NCBI RefSeq assembly: GCF_019977655.1
Contig: NZ_AP024849.1
Span: 2,265,001-2,329,000, forward strand
Direction: 5' to 3'
Length of the DNA stretch: 64,000 bases
DNA from: Clostridium gelidum
GTDB lineage: Bacteria; Bacillota; Clostridia; Clostridiales; Clostridiaceae
The notes beneath the pieces were generated by a model. It saw nothing but the letters and a program-made list of their open reading frames with translations, was not told the DNA's origin and made no database searches. How positions within the stretch are numbered: position 1 is the first letter of the stretch; every line of letters starts with the position of its first letter. Below, piece by piece: positions 53,040 through 62,112 of this stretch. A program made the translations under genes and the position numbers.

Positions 53040-53669
53040 TTGTTTAAATTAAAAAAACATATGATAAGAGGATATATAATCTTAGAAATATGTTTAATAG
53101 GTATTGGAATGAGCTGTTTAAATATTGAATCAGAAAATGTTCAAATAAATAAATATGTTGCAGGAAAATACCAAGGAAGTTCTAAAATCGAAAATTATGA
53201 GATTGAAGGACGTAAGTATATTGTTGAAAAAGATACTATGGAAGAATATATTGAAACTTCATCGGACACATCACAGGAGCTAGTAGCAGAAAAAGAAGAG
53301 CCTGAAACTATATCAACTAAATCTCAGGAAAATCAACATTCAGTAGGAATACCGATTAAAGCTGAATTAACTGCATATTGCAATGATCCAAGATGTTCAG
53401 AGGAATGGGGATCACAAACAGCAATGCAAACAGAGACGCGATTAGGTGTTATTGCAGCTCCATCGAATATATCCCTTGGAAGTAAAATTTATATTCCAGA
53501 GTTGAAAAATTATAAAGCAGATGGTATGTTTAATGTAGAAGATAGGGGTGGAGCAATTAAAGTAAAAGAAGATGGTACTTATGTAATAGACGTTTGGGTA
53601 TCAACTTATGAAGAAGCTGAGGAATTTGGTAGAAAAAAAACTACCATTTATTTAGTAGAGAATTATTAA
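53040..53669 (+). CDS. membrane-anchored 3D-domain protein (putative wall-active)
   Basis: The 209-aa protein has one N-terminal membrane helix (about 10-28), a Glu/Ser-rich linker (60-105) and a C-terminal 3D domain (about 108-205: AELTAYCNDPRCSEEW, GSKIYIPELK, DRGGAIKVKEDGTYVIDVWV), the double-psi barrel of MltA/YabE/RpfB-like proteins with its conserved Asp residues. Such domains cleave or bind peptidoglycan. TTG is the start, with AAGGAG eight bases upstream. Confidence 0.85.
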   Translation: MFKLKKHMIRGYIILEICLIGIGMSCLNIESENVQINKYVAGKYQGSSKIENYEIEGRKYIVEKDTMEEYIETSSDTSQELVAEKEEPETISTKSQENQHSVGIPIKAELTAYCNDPRCSEEWGSQTAMQTETRLGVIAAPSNISLGSKIYIPELKNYKADGMFNVEDRGGAIKVKEDGTYVIDVWVSTYEEAEEFGRKKTTIYLVENY

Positions 53670-53714
53670 ATTACAAACATATATAAATTTTAATTATAAT
53701 TTTTGAAAGAGAGC

Positions 53715-53745
53715 ACCTAATCCATATTGGATTGGGTACTTTTTA
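53715..53745 (+). terminator. terminator
   Basis: ACCTAATCC pairs with GGATTGGGT (one G-U pair) and is followed by ACTTTTT. It separates the 3D-domain gene from the TetR gene. Confidence 0.65.
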
Positions 53746-53761
53746 GTTAGAGGGGACGTTT

Positions 53762-54337
53762 ATGAAACAGAATGCTAAAGCAGAAATAATTAACTCATTT
53801 AAACAATTATTAAACAAGAAATCTATAGACAAGATTACAGTGAAAGAAATTTGTGAACATTGCAATGTAAACAGACAGACTTTTTATAATCATTTTACTG
53901 ATATCATGGATGTTTTTAAATTCATATTTTTTAAGGAAGTATCAATGGAAATTGCACAAAATAGGACCTTTGAAACCTGGACTGGTGGTTTCCTGGCTAC
54001 AATGAAGTATTTGAAAAAAAATTCAAAAATGATCTTACATATATATAAATCTTCCTATTGGACTGAAGCAAATAATTACTTCACCAATCTTACGAATAGA
54101 TTGCTTTATGATGTGATTGAAGAGTGTGTTGAAAAAATGGAAGTGAAATTAAAGGACAAGGATCAAAATTTCATTGTTAATTTTTATAGACATGTGTTTA
54201 ATGGGTTAATGATAGATTGGGTAAGTGAAGGTATGGAAGAGGAGCCAGAAATTATACTTAAAAAACTTCTGATGATTATAACAGGTAGTATTCATCGCTG
54301 TGTAGATAACTTTGTTAAAGAAGAAATAAGAAAATAA
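53762..54337 (+). CDS. TetR-family transcriptional regulator
   Basis: The 191-aa protein has a TetR-type HTH in the first 55 residues (KITVKEICEHCNVNRQTFYNHF) and a helical effector domain with the C-terminal layout of DhaS/YbiH-like members. It has GGGGACG before ATG and its own terminator at 54353. It precedes the DUF5692-HypB-oxidoreductase-HypA cluster in the same direction and is the natural candidate for its regulator. Confidence 0.85.
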   Translation: MKQNAKAEIINSFKQLLNKKSIDKITVKEICEHCNVNRQTFYNHFTDIMDVFKFIFFKEVSMEIAQNRTFETWTGGFLATMKYLKKNSKMILHIYKSSYWTEANNYFTNLTNRLLYDVIEECVEKMEVKLKDKDQNFIVNFYRHVFNGLMIDWVSEGMEEEPEIILKKLLMIITGSIHRCVDNFVKEEIRK

Positions 54338-54352
54338 TTCATTATAGATAAA

Positions 54353-54383
54353 AGAAAGTGTTTAAAATAGACACTTTCTTTTA
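54353..54383 (+). terminator. terminator of the TetR gene
   Basis: AGAAAGTGT and ACACTTTCT pair around nine bases, followed by TTTATTT. Confidence 0.75.
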
Positions 54384-54462
54384 TTTGTCTATTGAAGAAT
54401 ATTTTGTAAAAATTATATAATAGAAGCACAAAACATTAAATATTTACAAGGGAGGTTAAATT

Positions 54463-55509
54463 ATGTTTGTTTTTAATTATGCTGATGGAGCATCAATGTT
54501 AAGCGTATGGGGAGTGTGGGTAATCGTTTTTGTAGCTCTCTTTGGTCTTAATGAAGTAGCTCGTAGATGGAAATATGTTGGTCTTTTCTGTTTTGTTATT
54601 TTACCACTACTCCTTTCAATATTGTGGTTTACAGTATTAAAGGATACAACGTATACAGATTGGTTTCATTTAGCAAAGGTGTATTCATCTACAGCTGGAT
54701 GTATAGGCTTTTGGTGCATTAGGCATGTTAAATGGAGAAATAAATTATCAGGTAAGGAATGGAGATTAGCTGACAAAAAGTGGGCATTATGTTTTCCGCC
54801 ACTTATTCTTGCTATAAACATTATGGAAGCAGTAGCCCGTGATTTTGAAGTTGGTACTCAATACTTTGGTGGAGGGGTGCTAGCAGATGAAGCCATGTAT
54901 GTACTTGGTGGTTCTTGGAACTTCATGAATGGTATAGCAGGTATTTTGAATATCATAACTATAACTGGATGGCTTGGAATTTGTATAAAAAAACAGATTT
55001 CTAAAGATGGAAGTAGAGATATGCTATGGCCTGATATGTTATGGTTTTGGATAGTAGCTTATGATTTATGGAATTTTGCATATACGTATAATTGCTTGCC
55101 AGGACATGCTTGGTATTGTGGATTTGCACTTCTATTAGCGCCAACAGCTTGTGCATTTACTTTGGGAAAAGGAGCATGGCTACAACATCGTGCACAAACA
55201 TTGGCTTTATGGTGTATGTTTGCGCAAACATTCCCAGCATTTATTGATAAGGGTGCGTTTGTAGTTTCATCTACTTATAATACAGTACCATTATTTGTAT
55301 TTAGTTTTATAGCATTAGCTTCAAATGTAGCAGTATTTGCTTATATGATTTACAAAGTAGTTAAGACAAAGAGAAATCCTTATCTTGGGGAGCTTTATTC
55401 AGATTTGAAAGTATATAAGGAAATCAAATCAACTGCCGAAGAAATATTAGGTAGTCAAAGGGAATATAGAATTAATAGTATGCAAGGTGAAAGCAAATTT
55501 AAAAATTAA
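54463..55509 (+). CDS. DUF5692-family integral membrane protein
   Basis: A 348-aa protein with about eight to nine membrane helices, rich in Trp, His and Cys on the loops (e.g. HLAKVYSSTAGCIGFWCIRH, LWNFAYTYNCLPGHAWYCG). By size and layout it belongs to DUF5692, whose function is unknown. It is the first gene of the HypB-oxidoreductase-HypA cluster (95 bases before hypB) and is preceded by GGGAGG. The His/Cys set in membrane segments could bind a metal, so a nickel-linked role is conceivable but unproven. Confidence 0.75.
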   Translation: MFVFNYADGASMLSVWGVWVIVFVALFGLNEVARRWKYVGLFCFVILPLLLSILWFTVLKDTTYTDWFHLAKVYSSTAGCIGFWCIRHVKWRNKLSGKEWRLADKKWALCFPPLILAINIMEAVARDFEVGTQYFGGGVLADEAMYVLGGSWNFMNGIAGILNIITITGWLGICIKKQISKDGSRDMLWPDMLWFWIVAYDLWNFAYTYNCLPGHAWYCGFALLLAPTACAFTLGKGAWLQHRAQTLALWCMFAQTFPAFIDKGAFVVSSTYNTVPLFVFSFIALASNVAVFAYMIYKVVKTKRNPYLGELYSDLKVYKEIKSTAEEILGSQREYRINSMQGESKFKN

Positions 55510-55604
55510 GTTAAACATTAAAACAGCAAGAAGATAATACTTTATTTCTCAAATAGAAAAAGGATTGAAAATAAAGCTTAAGGCAAAATGAAGGAGGAAC
55601 TAAT

Positions 55605-56276
55605 TTGGATAAATATAAAGTTCTTGAAATCAAAAAAAGTGTTTTTGAAAATAATGATATACAAGCAGATTTGCTTAGGGAAGACTTGAAAAAGGACAAG
55701 ACCTTTTTATTAAATTTGATGTCATCACCAGGTTCTGGCAAAACAACAACTGTTTTAAGAACAATTGAAGCCTTGAAAGATGAAATGAGAATTGGGGTTC
55801 TAGAAGCTGATATTGACTCAGATGTTGATGCTAATACTGTTTCCAAGACTGGTGCAAAAGTAATTCAATTGCACACAGGTGGAATGTGCCATCTTGATGC
55901 AGATATGACCAAACAAGGTCTATTAGGACTAGGAACAGAAGGTATTGATTTCGCCATATTAGAAAACGTAGGGAATTTGGTATGTCCAGCAGAATTTGAT
56001 ACTGGTGCATCAAAAAATGCCATGATTTTAAGTGTACCAGAGGGAGATGACAAACCTCTTAAATATCCTTTAATGTTTTCGATTGTTGATGTTTTATTAA
56101 TTAACAAAATAGATACAATAGGTATTTTTGATTTTGATTTTGAAGCAGTTAAAGAATGGGTGAAAAAATTAAATCCGAATATCAAAGTTATTAAAGTATC
56201 AGCTAGAACGGGTGAGGGAATTGACGAATGGGCAGATTGGATACGTGCTGAAGTAAAGGCTTGGAATGAAAAGTAG
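55605..56276 (+). CDS. hypB: nickel-insertion GTPase HypB
   Basis: The 223-aa GTPase has the P-loop SSPGSGKTT (about 41), switch regions VLEADIDSDVDA, the metal site TGGMCHLDADM with the conserved Cys-His pair, NKID and SARTGEGIDEW. It lacks the His-rich tail and the N-terminal CxxCGC nickel site seen in some members. HypB with HypA hands nickel to [NiFe] hydrogenase or urease. The start is TTG after GGAGG. It is followed by the oxidoreductase gene after 102 bases. No hypC-F or hydrogenase gene is present here. Confidence 0.93.
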   Translation: MDKYKVLEIKKSVFENNDIQADLLREDLKKDKTFLLNLMSSPGSGKTTTVLRTIEALKDEMRIGVLEADIDSDVDANTVSKTGAKVIQLHTGGMCHLDADMTKQGLLGLGTEGIDFAILENVGNLVCPAEFDTGASKNAMILSVPEGDDKPLKYPLMFSIVDVLLINKIDTIGIFDFDFEAVKEWVKKLNPNIKVIKVSARTGEGIDEWADWIRAEVKAWNEK

Positions 56277-56378
56277 AAATTCAAATTAGTAATAGAAGTT
56301 TAAATGAGAAATGTTAATTAAAATTATAATTAGTAATTATAAATAACAACAAAATTTTACTTTTAGGGGGAAATACAA

Positions 56379-59084
56379 TTGGCTAAGGATAGGGTGTTGG
56401 ATCTTGCTAATCATATTAATAGATCAAAACGTGGTTCAAAATCTGGAATTAAATTTGAAGATCCAGAATATATGATTTTGGAACCTGTTGTTTCAAATGA
56501 AATGGCAGAAGTTGGACTTTGCTTGGAGTTACGTAATCCAAAGAGTGCAAAAGATGTTGCTCCTTTATGTGACAAATCTGTAGAGGAAACATCAAAAATT
56601 TTATGGGACTTGGCAGTTGCTGGTGTTTGTTTTATTAATAAAATTGATGGTGTTGATAAGTATTGGCTTGATACTTGGATTCCAGGTGTTATGGAAATGA
56701 TGGTTAACAACAAGGAGAACATTAAAAAGTATCCACAAATTGGGGAGGCTTTCGAAGCATATGGAAGAGTAAGAGGACCAAAAACAGTAGGTAATTTTCC
56801 TGTAGGCAAAGGATTAATGCGTGTTATCCCTATTGAACAAGCCATTCAAGGTGAAACAAGAAAAGCATCTTATGAGGAAGTTTCCAAATATCTTAATGAA
56901 AATGATTTATTTTCAGTTTCCGATTGTTCTTGTCGTACAGCTAGAGCAGTTATGGGAGAAGGCTGTGGTCACTTAAAGGAAGATATATGTATTCAAATGG
57001 GCCATGCTGCTGAATATTATATTCGTACAGGTAGAGGCAAACAAATTAGTCGTGAAGAAGCTTTTGAAGTTATTAAAAAAGCCGAAGCAGATGGTTTGGT
57101 ACATCAAATACCAAATACAGATGGTGCTGGAAAAACTCATGCCATTTGTAATTGTTGTGGATGTTCTTGTCTATCACTTAGAACTTCTGAGATGTTCTTA
57201 AATACTGATATGGTGCGTTCAAACTATGTTTCATTTGTAGATAAAGATAAATGCGTTGGCTGTGGAGAATGTGTTGAAGGGTGTCAAGTTAATGCACTAC
57301 AATTAGGTCAAAAAATTTGCACAAAAACACCAATAGTAGAGAAGAAACGTGAACTTCCTCGCGATACAGAATGGGGCCCAGATAAATGGAATACTGATTA
57401 TCGTACTAACAGAAAAGTTGTTGTAGATACTGGAACAAGTCCTTGTAAAGCAGAATGTCCTGCGCATATTGGTATTCAAGGATACATAAAGCTAGCGGCT
57501 CAAGGAAGATATACTGAAGCACTTGAACTAATAAAGCACGAAAATCCTTTTCCAGCAGTATGTGGACGTATATGCCCAAGAAAATGTGAATCAGCTTGTA
57601 CCAGAGGTGATATTGATGATCCTCTAGCTATTGATGATATTAAGAAATTCATTGCAGAACAAGATTTAAATAAAGATAATCGTTATGTTCCTAAAGTAAA
57701 ACATAACTATGGAAATAAAATTGCCGTTATTGGTGCAGGTCCTTCTGGACTTTCATGCGCTTTCTACTTAGCTCTTAATGGATATAAGGTAACAGTATTT
57801 GAAAAACAAAAAGCACTTGGTGGAATGCTTACACTAGGAATTCCTTCATTCAGACTTCAAAAAGATGTAGTTAATGCAGAAATTGAAATTTTGAAAGAGG
57901 TTGGTGTTGAATTTAAGACTGGTGTTGAAGTTGGTGAAAATATAAGCCTTAAGGACTTAAGAGGTCAAGGATTTGAAGCATTTTATATTGCAATTGGTGC
58001 TCAAGCAGGTAGATATATAGGCATCGAAGGTGAAGATGCTACAGGAGTAACTACAGGTGTGGACTTTTTACGTAAGGTAAATTTAGGTGAAGATATTAAA
58101 TTAGAAGGACAAACCATCATAATTGGAGGAGGAAATGTTGCTATTGACGTTTCTAGAACAGCGGTGAGAGTTGGTGCATCAAAAGTAAGCATGTTCTGTC
58201 TTGAAAGCAGGTTAGAAATGCCAGCTCTTGAAGAAGAAATTGACGAAGCATTGGCTGAATTCATTAACATCAATAATTCATGGGGTCCTAAACGAATTAC
58301 TACAGAAAATGGACATGTTACAGGTGTAGAATTTAAAAAGTGTATTTCTGTATTTGATGAAAATAGAGGATTTAATCCTAAATTCGATGAAAATGACACA
58401 AAGATAGTGAAGGCAGACAATGTATTAATTTCAGTAGGTCAAGCAATAGATTTAGGTAATTTGATTGCAGATAGTAAAATAGAATTAAATCCTAACAAGA
58501 CAATTAAAGCGGATTCTACTACATTACAAACTGGTGAACCTGATGTGTTTACTGGTGGTGATTCCTTAACTGGACCAAGGTTTGCTATTGATGCAATTGC
58601 TGCGGGAAAAGAAGGTGCAATTTCAATTCATCGTTATGTTAATCCAGGACAAAGTTTAACTATTGGACGTATTAAGAGAGATTATCGTTCATTTGATAAA
58701 GAAAACCTTAATCTTGAAGGATATGATCATCTTCCAAGACAAAAAGCAAAGCATATTGATGAAAATGAATCAAAGGAATCTTTCAAGGATGTTCGTGGAA
58801 CATTAACAGAAGATCAAGTTAAGAAGGAAACAGAACGTTGCCTTAGTTGTGGAGCGACTGTTGTAGATCAATATCTTTGCATCGGATGCGGTGTTTGTAC
58901 AACTAAATGTAAGTTTGATGCTATTTCACTTGTTAGAAAATATGATGGTGAAGGTGTAGAACTTAGAGAAATAAAACCAGCAGTTATGAAACATGCTATA
59001 AAAAGAAAAATAAGAATTGCTGCTAAAAAGCCAGTGAAATTCCTAGAATCAATTTTCTCAAGTGAAAAAAATAAAAGAAGTTGA
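56379..59084 (+). CDS. multi-cluster Fe-S/FAD NAD(P)H oxidoreductase, GltD-like, with N-terminal fusion
   Basis: A 901-aa fusion. Residues 1-280: a Cys-rich domain (SDCSCRTARAVMGEGCGHLKEDIC, about 181; HAICNCCGCSC) with a winged-helix-like start. About 285-310: a ferredoxin set CVGCGECVEGC. 355-440: the Fe-S helical domain of glutamate-synthase small-subunit type (CGRICPRKCESACTRGD). 447-760: FAD and NAD(P)H folds (VIGAGPSGLSCA; IIIGGGNVAIDV, about 577; GGDSLTG). 820-870: a C-terminal ferredoxin set CLSCGA...CIGCGVCTTKC. Start TTG after AGGGGG. It lies between hypB and hypA. An electron-bifurcating or reductase role is possible; the substrate is unknown. Confidence 0.85.
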   Translation: MAKDRVLDLANHINRSKRGSKSGIKFEDPEYMILEPVVSNEMAEVGLCLELRNPKSAKDVAPLCDKSVEETSKILWDLAVAGVCFINKIDGVDKYWLDTWIPGVMEMMVNNKENIKKYPQIGEAFEAYGRVRGPKTVGNFPVGKGLMRVIPIEQAIQGETRKASYEEVSKYLNENDLFSVSDCSCRTARAVMGEGCGHLKEDICIQMGHAAEYYIRTGRGKQISREEAFEVIKKAEADGLVHQIPNTDGAGKTHAICNCCGCSCLSLRTSEMFLNTDMVRSNYVSFVDKDKCVGCGECVEGCQVNALQLGQKICTKTPIVEKKRELPRDTEWGPDKWNTDYRTNRKVVVDTGTSPCKAECPAHIGIQGYIKLAAQGRYTEALELIKHENPFPAVCGRICPRKCESACTRGDIDDPLAIDDIKKFIAEQDLNKDNRYVPKVKHNYGNKIAVIGAGPSGLSCAFYLALNGYKVTVFEKQKALGGMLTLGIPSFRLQKDVVNAEIEILKEVGVEFKTGVEVGENISLKDLRGQGFEAFYIAIGAQAGRYIGIEGEDATGVTTGVDFLRKVNLGEDIKLEGQTIIIGGGNVAIDVSRTAVRVGASKVSMFCLESRLEMPALEEEIDEALAEFININNSWGPKRITTENGHVTGVEFKKCISVFDENRGFNPKFDENDTKIVKADNVLISVGQAIDLGNLIADSKIELNPNKTIKADSTTLQTGEPDVFTGGDSLTGPRFAIDAIAAGKEGAISIHRYVNPGQSLTIGRIKRDYRSFDKENLNLEGYDHLPRQKAKHIDENESKESFKDVRGTLTEDQVKKETERCLSCGATVVDQYLCIGCGVCTTKCKFDAISLVRKYDGEGVELREIKPAVMKHAIKRKIRIAAKKPVKFLESIFSSEKNKRS

Positions 59085-59101
59085 TAAATTGTAAAAATAA
59101 A

Positions 59102-59135
59102 GCCTAAAGGAATGTGATTTATTTCGTCTTTAGGC
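59102..59135 (+). other. hairpin between oxidoreductase gene and hypA
   Basis: GCCTAAAG (59102-59109) and CTTTAGGC (59128-59135) pair perfectly around 18 bases, without a following T-run. It may mark mRNA processing or partial termination before hypA. Confidence 0.5.
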
Positions 59136-59193
59136 ATATTGACTTGTTACTTTTTGATTATTCCTTAAACTTTGACAAGAGAGGTGAGTTCAA

Positions 59194-59535
59194 TTGCATG
59201 AAGTAGGAGTTTTGATTGAAGTCGTAAAAACGGTTGAAAATTTTGCAAAGAAAAATAAAGTAACTAAAATTGATACATTAGTTCTTCAAATTGGTGAACT
59301 CTCTTCAATGATTCCGAGATATATTGAAGCATGTTACCCAGCTGCAGTGGATGGAACGTTATTGGAAGAGACGAAATTAAAAATGGAGATATTACCAGGC
59401 AATGCTATTTGCAAAAAGTGTAATAAAGTTTTTAATCTCATTGAAAATAATAATAAATGTCCAAACTGCGGAAGTAAAGACTGGGAGATATTATGTGGAA
59501 AAGAGTTTATGATTAAGGAAATCATTGCTTGTTAA
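59194..59535 (+). CDS. hypA: nickel chaperone HypA
   Basis: The 113-aa protein has the HypA plan. His2 is the nickel ligand (start MHEVGVLIEV) and the zinc site is CKKC/CPNC (Cys73, 76, 89, 92). A TTG start at 59194 must be used, since His2 would be lost with any later start; GAGGTGAG lies upstream. It works with HypB in nickel delivery. The cluster hypB, oxidoreductase, hypA ends here at a terminator. Absence of HypC-F in view suggests a nickel target other than the standard [NiFe] site. Confidence 0.92.
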   Translation: MHEVGVLIEVVKTVENFAKKNKVTKIDTLVLQIGELSSMIPRYIEACYPAAVDGTLLEETKLKMEILPGNAICKKCNKVFNLIENNNKCPNCGSKDWEILCGKEFMIKEIIAC

Positions 59536-59601
59536 AATAAGAGTCTATTAAGAGTTTTGCGTAAATTAGCATAAAAGAATATTGCATTGAAGGATTATAT
59601 A

Positions 59602-59641
59602 GGGGATTGGGATTACGATGTAAGCTCAATCTCCTTTTTTA
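59602..59641 (+). terminator. terminator of hypA cluster
   Basis: GGGGATTG pairs with CAATCTCC, and TTAC with GTAA inside, followed by TTTTTT. Confidence 0.7.
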
Positions 59642-59888
59642 GTATCTCTAGTATAGCAACAACTTGTCAATTAAAGTCTGCTGTGGGTTTGGTACTGGTA
59701 TCCATTAGACTTATGGGTATTTGTATGAGTCAAGTACATTTGTTAAAAATAAATTTTTTATATAGCATTTATACATTTATTTACAATTAATGTATAAATT
59801 GTGTTATAATATATTTAAAATACTAATATAGTAAAAGTAGGGATAAGTTAATTTGATATGGTTTTGAGAATTAAAAAAAGATTATGAG

Positions 59889-59930
59889 AGGAGGGAGTTA
59901 CTTTAAACATAATTTAAAGTAGCAAAGATA
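59889..59930 (+). promoter_or_regulatory. ribosome binding site bridged by a hairpin to the SCP2 start
   Basis: GAGGAGGGAG (about 59888-59897) is a strong Shine-Dalgarno sequence but lies over 30 bases before the ATG. Between them GTTACTTTAAA (59897-59907) pairs with TTTAAAGTAGC (59913-59923) around CATAA. When folded, only about 8 bases remain between the site and ATG. No start codon exists in frame closer, since a TAA stop lies at 59910. Confidence 0.7.
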
Positions 59931-60275
59931 ATGGCAAAAGTAGCAAAAACAATAACATACGAGGATAATTTCAACAATTTTAAAACAATTTTAAAGGAAG
60001 TAGATGCTAGCGAAATTGATGGAGAATTAGCATTTCAATTCAATATAGTGGGCGATGGAGAAGGCATATTTTATGTAAAAGTAAAAGATGGACAACTTAG
60101 TGTAGAACCGTATGAGTACTATGATAGAGATGCTGTATTTATTGCAACAGCAAAAGTTTTTACGAAAATGGCAGAGGGAAAACTTAATCCAGTCGTAGCA
60201 TTTACAACTGGGAAATTAAAAGTAGAGGGAAATTTAGATAAAGCACGTGCAATAGAAAAAATAGTAACAAAATAA
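59931..60275 (+). CDS. SCP2 sterol-binding-domain protein
   Basis: A 114-aa single-domain SCP2 protein: FQFNIVGDGEGIFYVKVKDGQ, a middle helix, then FTKMAEGKLNPVVAFTTGKLKVEGNLDKA, the end typical of the family. SCP2 domains bind lipids or hydrophobic ligands. The start is ATG with the structured ribosome binding site described at 59889. The gene stands alone before selO. Confidence 0.88.
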   Translation: MAKVAKTITYEDNFNNFKTILKEVDASEIDGELAFQFNIVGDGEGIFYVKVKDGQLSVEPYEYYDRDAVFIATAKVFTKMAEGKLNPVVAFTTGKLKVEGNLDKARAIEKIVTK

Positions 60276-60317
60276 AATGGGTAGTAAGTAAATTAAAAAG
60301 CTCTTTATAGCTACTTT

Positions 60318-60347
60318 TGGCGTCTGTTAAATGGCGCCATCTTTTTT
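60318..60347 (+). terminator. terminator of the SCP2 gene
   Basis: TGGCG and CGCCA pair around 12 bases, followed by TCTTTTTT. The stem is short. Confidence 0.55.
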
Positions 60348-60510
60348 GAACTGGGTATAAAATGTAGGAAGAAGTAGATACTAAAAATGGTTGTATTATG
60401 TTGATAGGATAAGTGTGAAATTAAAATATATCAACACAATGCTATCATTTTTCTTTTATGTAAAAGAAAAAGCTAGTACAGATAAAAGATAAAAGAAGGA
60501 AGGATATACG

Positions 60511-61986
60511 ATGGAAGAGAGAAAAATAATATTAAAAACAGGATGGAATTTTAACAACAGTTATGCTAATCTTCCAGAATTATTTTTTGAAAGACAGAGC
60601 CTAACACATGTAGATTCACCCAAATTGATTATTCTAAATGATCATCTCACTGCATACCTTGGGTTGAACGTTCAAGCACTACAAAGCAGTGATGGTGTTG
60701 CAGTGCTTGCTGGAAATCAGATGCCAAAAGGCGCTTTGCCTCTCTCTCAAGCTTATGCAGGGCATCAGTTCGGGCATTTTACTATGTTAGGAGATGGTCG
60801 GGCTCTACTACTTGGCGAGCAAATAACTCCAAAAGATGAGCGTGTAGATATTCAACTCAAGGGTTCAGGTAGAACGCCTTACTCCCGAGGTGGTGATGGC
60901 AGGGCGACACTTGGATCAATGCTGCGTGAATATATCATTAGCGAAGCAATGTATGCACTTGGTATTCCTACAACCCGCAGTTTAGCGGTGGTGACAACTG
61001 GTGAGCCAGTATTTCGAGAAACTAAGCTTCCGGGTGCAGTCCTAACCCGTGTAGCTGCAAGTCATTTACGAGTTGGTACCTTTCAATATGCTGCAGAGTG
61101 GGGAACAGTTGAAGAACTTCGCGCTCTAGCTGATTATGCATTAAAGCGACATTTTTCGGATGGTGATGGTGCTGAAAATCGATATCTCTGTCTACTTCAA
61201 GAAGTGATTAAGCGTCAGGCTGCGCTTATTGCTAAATGGCAGCTGGTTGGTTTTATCCACGGGGTTATGAACACTGACAACGTGAGCATTAGTGGGGAAA
61301 CTATTGATTATGGTCCTTGTGCCTTCATGGATAACTATGACCCGGCAACGGTATTCAGCTCCATTGATAGGCAAGGCCGCTATGCTTATGGAAATCAGCC
61401 GTATATTGCTGGATGGAATCTAGCACGATTTGCGGAAACATTATTACCACTTTTACATGATAATAAAGAAAAGGCTACTCAGCTGGCAGAAAATGCAATT
61501 GCAGAGTTTACGCAGTTGTATCACAGTAATTGGTTGTCAGGAATGAGAACAAAATTAGGAATATTTAATGAAGAGCCAGAGGACGAAATCCTTATTGAAA
61601 ATCTGCTTAATATGATGCAGAAGTATGATGCGGACTATACCAATACATTCCGCGCATTAACTTTTGATAAGTTCTCAGATATGACTTTGTTTGATACTGA
61701 GTCATTTACTATATGGCATAAAAAGTGGCAGGAAAGACTGTACAGGCAGGAGGAATCAAAAGATTGCTCAATAGAGCTAATGAAAAGCTCAAATCCTGAG
61801 ATAATCCCTCGTAACCATCGGGTAGAAGAGGCACTATACGCAGCAGAGAAAAATGGAGACTACAGTGTGATGAAAAAACTTCTTGATGTGCTTTCAAACC
61901 CTTACGCTCACTCAAATGAACAGGCAGGTTATACTGCATTGCCTGAGAAATCTACCTGCCCGTATAGAACTTTTTGTGGTACTTAA
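60511..61986 (+). CDS. selO: protein adenylyltransferase SelO (YdiU)
   Basis: The 491-aa pseudokinase-fold enzyme transfers AMP to Ser, Thr or Tyr of proteins and responds to redox stress. Motifs include QAYAGHQFGHF, the nucleotide-binding DIQLKGSGRTPYSRGGDGRA, NTDNVSISGETIDYGPC with metal ligands, and YRTFCGT near the C-terminus with Cys where animal SelO has selenocysteine close by. Length matches the family. The gene is visibly richer in G and C than its neighbours, suggesting later acquisition. It has AAGGAAGG before ATG and a terminator behind. Confidence 0.93.
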   Translation: MEERKIILKTGWNFNNSYANLPELFFERQSLTHVDSPKLIILNDHLTAYLGLNVQALQSSDGVAVLAGNQMPKGALPLSQAYAGHQFGHFTMLGDGRALLLGEQITPKDERVDIQLKGSGRTPYSRGGDGRATLGSMLREYIISEAMYALGIPTTRSLAVVTTGEPVFRETKLPGAVLTRVAASHLRVGTFQYAAEWGTVEELRALADYALKRHFSDGDGAENRYLCLLQEVIKRQAALIAKWQLVGFIHGVMNTDNVSISGETIDYGPCAFMDNYDPATVFSSIDRQGRYAYGNQPYIAGWNLARFAETLLPLLHDNKEKATQLAENAIAEFTQLYHSNWLSGMRTKLGIFNEEPEDEILIENLLNMMQKYDADYTNTFRALTFDKFSDMTLFDTESFTIWHKKWQERLYRQEESKDCSIELMKSSNPEIIPRNHRVEEALYAAEKNGDYSVMKKLLDVLSNPYAHSNEQAGYTALPEKSTCPYRTFCGT

Positions 61987-62078
61987 GTAATATATATGAC
62001 TTGGAATATTAGTATATTTTCATATTAGTCCCAAAATGATTTTAAAGTCCCAATAAGTGCACCTTTTTTCATATGAAG

Positions 62079-62112
62079 CCAGGGCTTAGAAAAGCCTTGG
62101 TTTTATTTTTTT
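62079..62112 (+). terminator. terminator of selO
   Basis: CCAGGGCTT pairs with AAGCCTTGG (one G-U pair), followed by TTTTATTTTTTT. The rest of 61987-62358 contains no gene. Confidence 0.75.

Noticed and set aside
59587..59790. 67-codon open frame after hypA
   Set aside because: It begins at the hypA terminator, has no ribosome binding site, and its sequence is low-complexity AT-rich without a recognisable domain.
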